A stretch of DNA of 64,000 nucleotides, from assembly GCA_026014685.1 (NCBI GenBank), contig JAOZHW010000008.1, forward strand, positions 1 to 64,000. The letters run 5' to 3'. The translations under genes and the position numbers were made by a program. Every line of letters starts with the position of its first letter. The first letter of the stretch is position 1. Shown here one piece after another: positions 26,800 to 36,260 of this stretch. The stretch is from Candidatus Bathyarchaeota archaeon (GTDB lineage Archaea > Thermoproteota > Bathyarchaeia > Bathyarchaeales > Bathycorpusculaceae). The notes below the pieces were generated by a model. That model saw only the letters and a list, made by a program, of their open reading frames with translations. It ran no database searches and was not told where the DNA came from.

Positions 26800-27888
26800 T
26801 TAGCCCAAAACAGACTCAACGTTCAAGTTAAGCACAACTTCTGAGATGTCACTTGCATACTCCGCAGTCCGCCTCACACTTTCGATTATCAGCCTCAAAT
26901 TCACAACGTCCTCGATTTTGGCGTTCGGCAGACTGAGAACTGTCTCTTTCTCCAATTTATGTGCGTGGCTCAGTTTCTCAAGAACGCTCTCAGCCAAGTT
27001 AAAATCGTGTTTGAAGAGAGCTTCCATCGCGTTTTCAAACATAGAATTAGCCAATTCACTTAGCTGACTGAGTTTTTCAAGGAATTGCTCGTTTACCGGC
27101 TCCTTGAGCAGCAGGGTGTTTTCTGCTATTTTGGTCGCGTGATCTGCGGATCGCTCGACCGATTTTGCAATCAACCTATACCCCAAACATTCCTTCTGAT
27201 AACCTAACCCGATTTCTTTGACAATACGCTGATTTGAAACCGCCAACTTTAGTAGCCGCACGATGTAGAGGCCGAAGCGGTTAACTTCGCGGTCGGTTTC
27301 GATGACTGCCTTAGCACTTTGGTAATCCAGTCTTTTGAGTGCGCCTATGGATTCTTTATGCATAGACGACGCAATAATCGCCATTCGGCTCAACGCGTTT
27401 TGGACTGTGAGTTCAGGATAATTCAGCAAAACCTGCAAAGTTAAGTCTGTAGGGGTATCGGTGACTATTTCTGTGCCTACCAAGTAGTGCCTTGCGAAGT
27501 GTTTGAGGTGGTTGCGCAGTTTGGATGAAAGAACTTTTTGTCCTTGCGAGCGGATATGCAGTATGTTGTAGCCGTTTAGGTATGCGGAGATGGCTGTGCG
27601 CATTATGGCGTCGGGGTTGTCGTTTTGACCTACTTTGATGAAGGCTTCGTCTTGTTTTTCTTTTTTAGGAAAACTTGAGGGCGCGATGGATAGTGAACCG
27701 TCTTCTTCTTCGCGGACAAGCATTGAGCTGCCGCGTTTGAGTTCGTTTTTGGTTGCCCAATCTTTGGGTAGAGAAAGTATGAATGTGGATCCGCCTGTGA
27801 CTTGTAGTTTGCGTTGTTCTTCGTTTAGTTTTTCTGCTTCTTTGGTTGTCACGCTTGACTCCAAGTGACTCTTTCTATGAGTAGTCAT
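26800..27888 (-). CDS. AbrB-PhoU fusion regulator 1
   Basis: This 362-residue protein has an N-terminal AbrB/SpoVT-type swapped-hairpin DNA-binding domain (about residues 25-75; LQVTGGSTFILSLPKDWATK NELKRG). Two PhoU helical bundles fill about 120-355 (MHKESIGALKRLDYQSAKAV IETDREVNRF; SVERSADHATKIAENTLLL; ESVRRTAEYASDISEVVLNL). PhoU bundles bind metal clusters and monitor Pst activity. The fused AbrB domain makes this a likely archaeal transcriptional regulator of phosphate genes. It is divergent from pstS2, with a 96-base intergenic region containing CTATATAG. Confidence 0.9.
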   Translation of the reverse strand: MTTHRKSHLESSVTTKEAEKLNEEQRKLQVTGGSTFILSLPKDWATKNELKRGSSMLVREEEDGSLSIAPSSFPKKEKQDEAFIKVGQNDNPDAIMRTAISAYLNGYNILHIRSQGQKVLSSKLRNHLKHFARHYLVGTEIVTDTPTDLTLQVLLNYPELTVQNALSRMAIIASSMHKESIGALKRLDYQSAKAVIETDREVNRFGLYIVRLLKLAVSNQRIVKEIGLGYQKECLGYRLIAKSVERSADHATKIAENTLLLKEPVNEQFLEKLSQLSELANSMFENAMEALFKHDFNLAESVLEKLSHAHKLEKETVLSLPNAKIEDVVNLRLIIESVRRTAEYASDISEVVLNLNVESVLG

Positions 27889-27900
27889 TATATTAATTAT

Positions 27901-27917
27901 GTCTATATAGACTATAA
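27901..27917. promoter_or_regulatory. CTATATAG control site between phoU and pstS2
   Basis: GTCTATATAGACTATAAA combines a palindrome (TCTATATAGA) with a TATA-like box. A second CCTATATAACT lies at about 27943. The site is shared by two divergent genes of the phosphate cluster. Confidence 0.4.
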
Positions 27918-27984
27918 ATTTTATGGAGATTTCCTATATAACTAAATTAGTGTCTTTAGATGCACAAAAAAGAGGCAGCAAAAT

Positions 27985-29088
27985 ATGAACACTAAATATG
28001 TTATAGCTGCAATAGTTGCTATCGCAGTAATTCTCGTATCAATCGTTGCATATGTCTATTTGTCATCCCCCGCCAGTACAGAACCAATAATCCTCAACGG
28101 CTCAGGAGCAACATTCCCATACCCGCTCCTCAACGAAATAATAACCCAATACGTTCACAACGTAAAACCAAACGTCCAAATAAACTACCAAGCAATCGGT
28201 AGCGGCGGCGGAATCTCCGACCTCAAAAACAAAAACGTTGACTTCGCAGGCTCCGACGCACCCCTCACCGCAACTGAAAGAGCAGACATTCCAAACGCTC
28301 TCCACATCCCAGAAACAATAGGCGCAGTCACAGTCGCTTATAACCTCCCTGGCGTATCAAGCGGTCTCAAACTAACCGGACAAGTCCTCGCAGACATATT
28401 CGAAGGCAAGATCAACAAATGGAATGACCCTGCAATCCAAAACCTAAACTCCGGCGTCACTCTCCCCTCACAGAACATCATCACTGTCCACCGCTCAGAC
28501 GGCTCAGGAACCACATTTATCTTCACAAGCTACCTCAGCAAAGTAAGCACCTCATGGAGTAACGCTGTTGGTCAAGGCAAATCAGTATCCTGGCCTGGTG
28601 GAATAGGCTCGAATGGCAACGCAGGTGTAGCTTCAACAGTTGCCGGCAATCAATACTCAATCGGCTATGTTGAATTGGCATACGCACTAGAAAACAACAT
28701 GACTGTAGCAGCCATCGCCAACCCTTCAGGTCACTACATCATGCCAACGCTTGAATCCACAACCGCAGCCGCCGAAGCTGGAGCCGCAACCTTACCCGCA
28801 GGCGACGCAAGCTGGACAAACGTGAACCTGTTAAACATGGACAGCGCCGAAGCATACCCCATAGTCAGCTTCACCTACCTGTTGGTCTACAAAGAACTCA
28901 ACGTACTCCCCAACATGACACAGGAAAAAGCAACAGCTTTAGTACAGTTCCTCTGGTACGTCGTTCACGATGGACAAGCTTTTGGACCTGACCTTGAATA
29001 CGCGCCCCTACCAAGCAACGTTGTGCAGCTAAACGAAGTAACAATTCGTTCAATAACTTTTAACGGGCAAACATTATCTGTAACTTAG
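27985..29088 (+). CDS. pstS: Phosphate-binding protein PstS2
   Basis: This 367-residue paralogue of PstS1 lacks the long Pro/Thr linker. It has an N-terminal anchor helix (about 5-27) and then the PstS domain with NGSGATFPYPLL, GSGGGISDL, FAGSDAPLT and HRSDGSGTTFIFTSYL. Its stop lies ten bases before the proposed CTG start of pstC, so it heads the pstS-C-A-B-phoU operon. Conservation with PstS1 is high across the whole domain, consistent with a duplication. Confidence 0.94.
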   Translation: MNTKYVIAAIVAIAVILVSIVAYVYLSSPASTEPIILNGSGATFPYPLLNEIITQYVHNVKPNVQINYQAIGSGGGISDLKNKNVDFAGSDAPLTATERADIPNALHIPETIGAVTVAYNLPGVSSGLKLTGQVLADIFEGKINKWNDPAIQNLNSGVTLPSQNIITVHRSDGSGTTFIFTSYLSKVSTSWSNAVGQGKSVSWPGGIGSNGNAGVASTVAGNQYSIGYVELAYALENNMTVAAIANPSGHYIMPTLESTTAAAEAGAATLPAGDASWTNVNLLNMDSAEAYPIVSFTYLLVYKELNVLPNMTQEKATALVQFLWYVVHDGQAFGPDLEYAPLPSNVVQLNEVTIRSITFNGQTLSVT

Positions 29089-29098
29089 GTGGATAGCC

Positions 29099-30073
29099 CT
29101 GAACCACCAAATCTCCCCCAAGTTTTTTACTGAAAAAATAAAATTAACAGGCGATTTTCTCTTCAAAAACCTAGCCGCAGTCATAGCGGCTTCCGCAATA
29201 GTTATCCTAATCATAACTGGCTACGTTTTAACGGTTGATTCTGCACCAGTAATCCAGCGGTTCGGCACAGACTTCTTCTTCGGTACCGCTTGGAACCCAG
29301 TTGAAGGCAGAGAAATCTTCGGCGCATTACCCTATGTGCTCGGAACACTCGTCACCTCAGGCATAGCACTACTCATTGGTGTCCCACTTAGTTTGGGCAT
29401 AGCGATTTTTCTGGTTGAAATGGCCCCCCGATCCCTCAGGGTACCCGTCAGTTATCTAGTTGAACTCTTAGCTGCTGTTCCAAGCGTGATTTATGGTCTT
29501 TGGGGGCTTTTCATTTTCAGGTTCTGGATACTAAACTACCTCGAAATCCCAATATCTACTTACTTAGGCTGGATACCCATATTCAGCGGCTCCCCATTCG
29601 GATTGGACCTCTTCACCGCAGGCTGCATCCTAGCCATCATGATAATCCCCACGGTTGCTTCCATCTCAAAAGAAGTCATAAGCGCCGTACCCAACAGCAT
29701 CCGTGAAGGCGCCTACAGCATCGGAGCCACCAAATGGGAAGTCATCCGCCACTGGGTCTTAAGCTACGGCAGATCAGGAATATTCGGCGCCGTAATCCTA
29801 GGCTTAGGCCGCGCAGTAGGAGAAACCATGGCCGTATCTATGGTCATAGGCAACGCCACAGGCCCCGCAGCCATGCCCACCTCGCTCTTCCAACCCGGCC
29901 AAACCATGGCTTCACTTATCGCTAACGGCTTCTTAGAAGCTACAGGTGAATTGGAGGTCGCTGCATACGTTGGCGTTGGCTTAATTTTGCTAATCATGAG
30001 TTTACTCATCAACATCGGCGCGCACATAATGGTTACTAAGGTGTTAAAGGTCAAAGGAGGGGCGGTTGAGTGA
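29099..30073 (+). CDS. pstC: Phosphate permease PstC
   Basis: This is a 324-residue inner-membrane subunit of the Pst importer. No ATG, GTG or TTG exists in this frame between the stop at 29081 and GTG 29336, yet the frame encodes a normal PstC N-terminus there, including the first membrane helix (LAAVIAASAIVILIITGYVL). The CTG at 29099 follows AGGTGG by six bases, an ideal Shine-Dalgarno distance, so it is called as the start. Starting at GTG 29336 would delete helix 1 and the first external loop. The permease loop EGAYSIGATKWEVIRHWVL carries the ABC-coupling EAA motif. It overlaps pstA by four bases (GTGA). Confidence 0.88.
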   Translation: MNHQISPKFFTEKIKLTGDFLFKNLAAVIAASAIVILIITGYVLTVDSAPVIQRFGTDFFFGTAWNPVEGREIFGALPYVLGTLVTSGIALLIGVPLSLGIAIFLVEMAPRSLRVPVSYLVELLAAVPSVIYGLWGLFIFRFWILNYLEIPISTYLGWIPIFSGSPFGLDLFTAGCILAIMIIPTVASISKEVISAVPNSIREGAYSIGATKWEVIRHWVLSYGRSGIFGAVILGLGRAVGETMAVSMVIGNATGPAAMPTSLFQPGQTMASLIANGFLEATGELEVAAYVGVGLILLIMSLLINIGAHIMVTKVLKVKGGAVE

Positions 30074-30900
30074 TATCTAACTACGCTTTCCGCAAATTCA
30101 AAAACTACTTCTTCTTTATCCTCTGCGGCATCTGTGTCATCCTAGCGGTGGTTCCCCTGCTAAGCATACTCTGGGAAGTAATCATCAGAGGCGCCCCCCA
30201 ACTCAGCATCAACTTTTTGACCCAAACCAACGCAAACGGCGGCATCGGACCCGCCATACAAGGGACGCTCATACTCATAGGTTTAACCAGCCTCATAGGC
30301 ATCCCCATCGGTATACTCTCAGGCATCTACCTCGCTGAATTCGGCAACAACCGCTATGCCGTCACCATGCGCAGCATAAACGACATCTTAACAGAATTTC
30401 CCTCCATCGTAGTAGGCATAACCGCTTACGGAGTAATCGTCATCGCGTTGATAGGTACCTATTCAGCGATTGCAGGCGCCATAGCCCTCTCATTCATCCT
30501 AATCCCCATCGTTGCCCGAACAACCGAGGAATCACTTAAACTCGTGCCAAACAGCGTCCGCGAAGCGTCTTTGGCTCTTGGCGCGCATAAATGGCGAACG
30601 ACTCTGAGCGTAGTTTTGCCTTCAGCAAAAAGCGGCTTAATCACAGGCACCCTTCTAGCCGTTGCCCGCATCGCAGGAGAAACCGCCCCGCTGATCATGA
30701 CGATTCTTGGTAACCGATACTTCTTCCAAGGTTTAGATCAACCTATGGCTGCGTTGCCGCTTGAGATTTGGCGAGATTCGCTTCAGCCTTACGCCAGCGC
30801 GCAGGCTCAGGGTTGGGGCGCCGCGTTGATTCTAATTCTCATGGTTTTATCCTTGAACATTGCAGTTAGAGTAGCAAGTAGAGGGAGAATGAAAAAATGA
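30070..30900 (+). CDS. pstA: Phosphate permease PstA
   Basis: This is a 276-residue, six-helix permease subunit of the Pst importer. The EAA-type coupling loop is [21 protein letters not shown]. Helix 1 is near residues 12-35 and the [11 protein letters not shown] segment, typical of PstA, lies near 200. The GTG start overlaps the pstC stop, and the stop overlaps the pstB ATG (ATGA), so synthesis of C, A and B is tightly coupled. Confidence 0.94.
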   Translation: MISNYAFRKFKNYFFFILCGICVILAVVPLLSILWEVIIRGAPQLSINFLTQTNANGGIGPAIQGTLILIGLTSLIGIPIGILSGIYLAEFGNNRYAVTMRSINDILTEFPSIVVGITAYGVIVIALIGTYSAIAGAIALSFILIPIVARTTEESLKLVPNSVREASLALGAHKWRTTLSVVLPSAKSGLITGTLLAVARIAGETAPLIMTILGNRYFFQGLDQPMAALPLEIWRDSLQPYASAQAQGWGAALILILMVLSLNIAVRVASRGRMKK

Positions 30901-31679
30901 CCACACCCCAGAAAGAGACGTCAGACTTGAAGATGCAGAGCATCGGCTTGAACGCCTGGTTCGGCCAAAAACAAGCCCTAAAAGACATAAACATAGACAT
31001 CAAAGCAAACACTGTAACCGCTATCATCGGGCCATCAGGATGCGGCAAATCCACTTTTATCCGATGCCTAAACCGTATGCATGAACTCATCCCAAACGCC
31101 AAAATGACAGGCCAAATTCTGCTCGACGGCGAAAACATATTCGACAAAAACGTAGACCCAGTCATGGTTCGCCGAAGAGTCGGAATGGTCTTCCAAAAAC
31201 CAAACCCCTTTCCCACCATGTCCATCTACGACAACGTCGCTGCAGGCTTAAAATTAACAGGCGCAAAAAAAGGCAAAAACCTCGACGCCATCGTTAAACG
31301 CAGCCTAGAGCAGGCCACTCTCTGGGATGAAGTTAAGGACGACCTGAAAAAGCCTGGCACAAGTATCTCTGGTGGTCAGCAGCAGCGTCTATGCATCGCC
31401 CGCGCTATCGCCTTGCAACCTGAGGTTATCTTGATGGATGAGCCTTGCTCTGCGTTGGACCCCATTGCGACGGCGAAGATAGAGCGGCTAGTAGTGGAGT
31501 TGAAGCGTGATTACACGGTGGTTATTGTGACGCATAACATGCAGCAGGCGTCTCGTGTCTCAGATTACACTGCGTTTATGTATTTGGGTAGCTTAATCGA
31601 GTTTGGGCCAACTAAGGAAATCTTTGAGTCCCCCAAGAATCCGCTAACAGAGAAATATATAACTGGAGAATTCGGATAA
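30897..31679 (+). CDS. pstB: Phosphate ABC transporter ATPase PstB
   Basis: This is the 260-residue ATPase of the Pst importer. It has Walker [10 protein letters not shown] (about residues 43-51), Q-loop VFQKPNPFP, the signature SGGQQQRL, Walker [14 protein letters not shown] and the switch histidine in VIVTHNM. The C-terminus ENPLTEKY-like ([16 protein letters not shown]) is the PstB hallmark. It is translationally coupled to pstA and 16 bases ahead of phoU. Confidence 0.97.
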   Translation: MTTPQKETSDLKMQSIGLNAWFGQKQALKDINIDIKANTVTAIIGPSGCGKSTFIRCLNRMHELIPNAKMTGQILLDGENIFDKNVDPVMVRRRVGMVFQKPNPFPTMSIYDNVAAGLKLTGAKKGKNLDAIVKRSLEQATLWDEVKDDLKKPGTSISGGQQQRLCIARAIALQPEVILMDEPCSALDPIATAKIERLVVELKRDYTVVIVTHNMQQASRVSDYTAFMYLGSLIEFGPTKEIFESPKNPLTEKYITGEFG

Positions 31680-31695
31680 GGAGAACCTGAAAAGT

Positions 31696-32340
31696 ATGAG
31701 TAGAATAATTGACCGTGGCTTAGAAGAGCAATCTGTGTTACTTACCCGCATGGGCGAGTTAACCTACGAAACTTTGGCGCTTTCGATTCATGGATACCTC
31801 AACGGCAAAAGCGTGCAGGCTCAGGTCAGAGAAATGTCTGATGTGCTCGTCGCTATGGCCGCTAAGGTAGAAGACAAAACGTTTGAATTGATCGCCCGCT
31901 TCCAACCCGTCGCCTCCGATTTACGTGCAATCAAATCCTACATGAAAATCGGCAACGACTTCGCAAGGTACGGACGGTACGCTCTTGACATCTCCTCTAT
32001 CAGCGACCAGTTGAACGGTTTATCAGAATGCGAACCTTGGACCAAGCAGTATCTGGCTGAGATGAGCCAAAAGGTTCTCTCTAGTGTAAAAATAAGCATA
32101 GATTCGCTTAGGAAACATGACATTGAGCTAGCTAAAACAATTTCACCCACTGAGCGTGAGGTGGATCGGATGTACCTTGAATTCCTAGACCGCATAATTA
32201 ACTCGGAGCAAAGCAGCAGTAAATGTGTCGCCTCAAGCATTCTGGTTTCACGGTACTTTGAGCGCATCGCCGACCACGCCGTTTACATCTGTGAGTCCAT
32301 AGTATACGTTGTTACGGGCGAAAAAATTAGCTTAGGCTAA
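31696..32340 (+). CDS. phoU: PhoU phosphate-signalling protein
   Basis: This 214-residue two-bundle PhoU protein has the metal-binding motifs EVEDKTFELIARFQPVA-like (KVEDKTFELIARFQPVASD) in the first half and YFERIADHAVYICESI in the second. It is stand-alone, without the AbrB domain found in the two fusion homologues, so it is likely the membrane-associated brake on PstB. AAGGAGAACC is the ribosome-binding site. It is the last gene of the pstS2-C-A-B-phoU operon and converges with ppx. Confidence 0.93.
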   Translation: MSRIIDRGLEEQSVLLTRMGELTYETLALSIHGYLNGKSVQAQVREMSDVLVAMAAKVEDKTFELIARFQPVASDLRAIKSYMKIGNDFARYGRYALDISSISDQLNGLSECEPWTKQYLAEMSQKVLSSVKISIDSLRKHDIELAKTISPTEREVDRMYLEFLDRIINSEQSSSKCVASSILVSRYFERIADHAVYICESIVYVVTGEKISLG

Positions 32341-32376
32341 GCTGTTCGTCACTGGTAAAAATCAGCTAAGTTCAAG

Positions 32377-33954
32377 TTACACGTTAGGTGTGATTATGCA
32401 CTGGGCATCGAGTTCTTTTTCGAAGGCTTCGTAGAAGGCCTGTTTGTTTTGGATAATGCTCCACTCTTCTAAGCTGCAATCGGAATCTGAGTAGAACCTC
32501 AGCAGAACCTGATCTTTGTGTACTTTAACAAACTCCGCTTTCTTCACTAGACCACAATGGCTGCGGTCAAGTTTTTCAGCAAACCTCAAAAACGTCGAAA
32601 GCGCCGCAACCGCATCCTTGCTCTTCTCATCTAAATCCTCAGATTTCAATGCTTTTCTAGTAGGGAGCTTTTTTCTGTGAAACCGGGCAATGTTTGCCAT
32701 AATTTGGACTTCTTGTCTGTCAAACCCTGGCAGGCCGGCGTTGCTTATAATGTAGTGTGAATGGAGATGGTGGTCGTTGAAGGAGAGAAAATCGCCTACG
32801 TCATGGAGGTTTGCGGCGTATTTTAGGAGTTCTCTTTCTTTTTCACCCATACTATGCAATCCTATTTGTTTGGCGCTGTCAAACAATTCTAAAGCTAAGG
32901 CAGCGACGGTTTCGGCGTGTTTTTCATCAAAGTTACATGACCTGCCTACGTTCAAAACGCTGCGGTTCCGCATAGGTGTTTTTTGCAACTCGCGGAACTC
33001 CTTAAAGTTTGACATGTACTGCACTAGTAAGCCGTCGCGGAGTTCTCTGTGACTAACATGGATTTCTTCTAACCCGAATTGCTCCATGACTGCCTCGATT
33101 ATGGCTGCTCCTGCTATTATAATGTCTGCGCGTTCAGGGTTTATGGCGGGGAGTTTTTTGCGTTCTTCAAGGGGCATCGAACAGAGGACAGGTGCCAGTT
33201 TTTTGAGGTTTTTACGAGATAAAATTAAGTGGCCGTTTGTGCTTTTCTTGAAAAGCTTACTGGACACCTCTGCCAAGTTAATCATGGTTCCCGATGCGCC
33301 CCAAGCGGACCTGACGCCGTACTCCAAGACTTTGGCTTTAACCGCGTTGATTTTGTTGCAGGCGTAGTTTTTTATTTGTTTATAGGTGTCTGTTTCTATT
33401 GGTCCTGTCCAGCCTTCGCCGATAAATTTGGTTGTTAACCTAATCGCGCCCAGAGGCAGGCTGTTTGCGTAGAAAAATTCGTGTTGATTTCCGATGGTTA
33501 TTTCTGTGCTGCCGCCACCTAAATCGAGAAAAATCGTTTTTTTGTCCCCGATGTCTTCTCCGTTTGATATACCCAAATAAACCAACCGCGCCTCTTCTTG
33601 CCCAGAAATAACTTTAACCTGCAAACCTGTTCTAGTGTTGAGTTCAATGAGGAATTCTGCTTGGTTTTCTGCCTCGCGGATAGCTGAGGTTCCGACGGCT
33701 ATTATTTTTGTTGCGCCGTAGGTTTTGGCGAGGTCGGCAAATTTTTTGCAGACAAAGATGGCGCGTTCCATGGCTTCTGGGCGAAGGATGCCGTCTGTGA
33801 ATTCGTTTTCGCCGAGTCGTACAACTTCTTTTTCTTGGCTGATGGTTGTGTAGGAGAAGTTTGGGTTGATTCGTACTACTAAAAGACGTACGGCGTTTGT
33901 GCCGATGTCGATGAATCCTACGATGTGCTCAGCGGGTTTCACGGTTGCTTCCAT
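32377..33954 (-). CDS. ppx: Exopolyphosphatase Ppx/GppA
   Basis: This 525-residue enzyme releases phosphate from the ends of polyphosphate (or hydrolyses pppGpp). The N-terminal ASKHA-fold domain has GFIDIGTNAVRLLVVRI, the GTSAIREAEN motif and the phosphate loop DLGGGSTEI. A C-terminal HD-type domain (about 330-510; YAANLHDVGDFLSFNDHHLHS) completes the long Ppx form. Its start overlaps the upstream CHAD-phosphoesterase-HD gene by 16 bases, so it is the last gene of a ppk-fusion-ppx operon. Confidence 0.92.
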   Translation of the reverse strand: MEATVKPAEHIVGFIDIGTNAVRLLVVRINPNFSYTTISQEKEVVRLGENEFTDGILRPEAMERAIFVCKKFADLAKTYGATKIIAVGTSAIREAENQAEFLIELNTRTGLQVKVISGQEEARLVYLGISNGEDIGDKKTIFLDLGGGSTEITIGNQHEFFYANSLPLGAIRLTTKFIGEGWTGPIETDTYKQIKNYACNKINAVKAKVLEYGVRSAWGASGTMINLAEVSSKLFKKSTNGHLILSRKNLKKLAPVLCSMPLEERKKLPAINPERADIIIAGAAIIEAVMEQFGLEEIHVSHRELRDGLLVQYMSNFKEFRELQKTPMRNRSVLNVGRSCNFDEKHAETVAALALELFDSAKQIGLHSMGEKERELLKYAANLHDVGDFLSFNDHHLHSHYIISNAGLPGFDRQEVQIMANIARFHRKKLPTRKALKSEDLDEKSKDAVAALSTFLRFAEKLDRSHCGLVKKAEFVKVHKDQVLLRFYSDSDCSLEEWSIIQNKQAFYEAFEKELDAQCIITPNV

Positions 33955-36260
33955 AGGAGCACCATTTTTCTATTAAAGACTTTTTCAAATAGATCCTTCT
34001 TCTTGTTAAACGCTGTCTCTTCTAGCGTCAACTGTGTGTTAGAGACATATTCAACTGTTACCTTTTTTGCGCCTACTTTTATTCCTAGAGCTTTTACGCT
34101 GGATTGATGCGTATAATCTAGGCTGTCTGCCACCCGAAGCAGACCTGCTAATACACTGATTTTCTGAACTACTTTGCGGTCAAGGGCTGCAAGGTTGTAG
34201 TGTTTCGGTTTGGGTAAGGCTTTGCGGTGATATCTGGCTATGCTTGCGATTATCCGTCTATCCTGCGAAGGAAAAGGCAACTGCGTATCGTTTAAGATCA
34301 GTTGGGCGGATTGTTTGTGGTGTTTTGCCCCTTTTGACAAGCCGATGTCATGTAACACGGCTGCGTGTTCAAGCCAGCAACGTTCCCTCTTTCCCAATTT
34401 ATGCAGTGCTGCCAATCCATCAAACAAGGCTAAAGCCATGTTCGCTACTTGCCGGTAATGGTCTGTATCTGGCCAGTACCTCTTTGATATTTCTTCGGAG
34501 GATTGTAACGTTTCTTGGCAGTTTTCAGTCATCATTTTTCTTTTCGTCGAGTCTTCTTCGATGATTTTGTCAAGGGAGACGCCGCGAAGTAGCATCTGTG
34601 CGAAGCTTTCAGGCAATCCCTTCTTCCTTAGAGCCTCAGAAGCCCCCGCAACATCATAATCAAGCCTAATCAAATCAACTTTGAAGGGATCAAAACTGAA
34701 CAGCGCATAACCTGCTTGAGGGTTTTTGTCGTTTGGTCTTCCAACGCTGCCTGGGTTCACAAACCACACGCCGTTTGCTTCCCTAATAAACTGCTCATGT
34801 GAATGTCCCACGATCACGACGTCAGCTTTAGCAATGTTTGCAAAGTAATTTAGACGCTGCATCGGGGTATCACTTCGAATGTGCTCATCAATTGATTCTG
34901 GGCTTCCATGCGTAACCAAAATCTTTTTTCCTGCCACTTCAAGTCTAAGTTCTCTTGGCAGTGAACTCAAAAAAAATCCACAAGACTGCGACAGCTCTTC
35001 TTGGGCAAATTTTAACGCAAGCCTTTTTTCGCCTTTGGCGTCGCTTTGCCCACTTAAAACCTCTAAATCATAATTACCCACAATACTCAACACATTCTTG
35101 CTGCAAAGCAATTCTACGACTTCGTTGGGGCAAGCGCCAAACCCAATTGAGTCGCCCGCATTGACAAAAACTTCTACACCCCGCTTCTGAGCATCCGCCA
35201 AAACCTTTTCTAAAGCCTGAAGGTTTGCATGTATGTCGGATAAAACAGCGATTTTTACATGTGGGTTCATGAGGCTATGTTGTACGTTTTTCTTGGCTAT
35301 AGTGGTGAATTCGGCGTTTGTGGTCTTTCTAAGTTGAGCAAAGAAGCCTTCGCTGTTTTTGTTATCCCAGAGGCCTACAAATTCTCGATAATACTTTTTT
35401 CTCCCATTTTTAACGTAAGTTGCAAAGTTCCTGAGCGCTTGATTGATGCCTGTTAGATTTCTATTTTTGTTTTTCTTGATTTTATCTTTGAAAGAGGGGA
35501 GGTATTCAAGCCATACATCATGGTCATGGATTTCCCCCAGAACATCTTGAAAAGCTTTTATTGTCGAAATTTCTTGACCGAGTTTTCCATTGTATAGCGG
35601 CGAAAAAATCTCCATAGTGTAGCGCAGTTTTTTGGCGTAAATTCTCATCTGGTGATGATGCAGTTTTTCTTTTTCAAGTTTAACGTATTTTTCCATTGAA
35701 AGAAAATCGTCTAGTCTCAAAGATATGTGCCAATGTGCTCTTTGAAGTAAAACTCCAGAATCAAAAACTTGCTCTGTCTCTTCATCGATTAGTTTTCTGC
35801 AATATTCCCGAATTTCGCTTACGGTATTAGACGCTTTTAGTTCTTCTATGCCTGATATAACTGAGGCTTGGATATTTTTTCTGCAGTTTTTATGTGCTCT
35901 TAGAAGAACGTTTAAGGCGTTTTGCTCTTGGGCGGAACCTAGTTTCTTGAGGTATTGTTCAATAAACGCTATTTGTACATCGAGGTCCCTTGCTTCAGAC
36001 AACAAACGCGTGACATTTTTGATCTCTCTTGACCACGTTTTAAATTTCTTCTTGGGAAAACAATCCTCAAAAATGGGCAATGCTGCTCTGAGACGTCGAG
36101 AAGTCACCCGAGTTTTATGAACACATTCAACATCAACGTTCTCGGCGACCCCGTCGATTAAATCTTCGAACCCCTCAAGTATCCTAAGAATTGTCTGACC
36201 GCCGAATCTACAGAAACTTCCCTGCAAGCTACATGTCGGGGATGTATTCTGCGTATTCAT
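33939..36260 (-). CDS. CHAD-phosphoesterase-HD fusion protein
   Basis: This 773-residue three-part protein begins with a CHAD domain at residues about 15-320. CHAD is a helical polyphosphate-binding domain. It has HKTRVTSRRLRAAL, AKKLRYTMEIF and GEIHDHDVWLEYL. The middle part, at about 335-545, is a YfcE-like metallophosphoesterase: IAVLSDIHANLQAL, NAGDSIGFG, VGNYD, VTHGSPES, IVGHSHEQF and NPGSVG. The C-terminal HD domain, at about 590-770, resembles the C-terminus of Ppx: LEHAAVLHDIGLSKGAKHH and ARYHRKALPK. Both ends overlap neighbours: 32 bases with ppk upstream and 16 with ppx downstream. The context points to binding and trimming of polyphosphate, or signalling from it. I know the three domains separately but not this fusion as a described enzyme. 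Confidence 0.88.
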   Translation of the reverse strand: MNTQNTSPTCSLQGSFCRFGGQTILRILEGFEDLIDGVAENVDVECVHKTRVTSRRLRAALPIFEDCFPKKKFKTWSREIKNVTRLLSEARDLDVQIAFIEQYLKKLGSAQEQNALNVLLRAHKNCRKNIQASVISGIEELKASNTVSEIREYCRKLIDEETEQVFDSGVLLQRAHWHISLRLDDFLSMEKYVKLEKEKLHHHQMRIYAKKLRYTMEIFSPLYNGKLGQEISTIKAFQDVLGEIHDHDVWLEYLPSFKDKIKKNKNRNLTGINQALRNFATYVKNGRKKYYREFVGLWDNKNSEGFFAQLRKTTNAEFTTIAKKNVQHSLMNPHVKIAVLSDIHANLQALEKVLADAQKRGVEVFVNAGDSIGFGACPNEVVELLCSKNVLSIVGNYDLEVLSGQSDAKGEKRLALKFAQEELSQSCGFFLSSLPRELRLEVAGKKILVTHGSPESIDEHIRSDTPMQRLNYFANIAKADVVIVGHSHEQFIREANGVWFVNPGSVGRPNDKNPQAGYALFSFDPFKVDLIRLDYDVAGASEALRKKGLPESFAQMLLRGVSLDKIIEEDSTKRKMMTENCQETLQSSEEISKRYWPDTDHYRQVANMALALFDGLAALHKLGKRERCWLEHAAVLHDIGLSKGAKHHKQSAQLILNDTQLPFPSQDRRIIASIARYHRKALPKPKHYNLAALDRKVVQKISVLAGLLRVADSLDYTHQSSVKALGIKVGAKKVTVEYVSNTQLTLEETAFNKKKDLFEKVFNRKMVLLWKQP

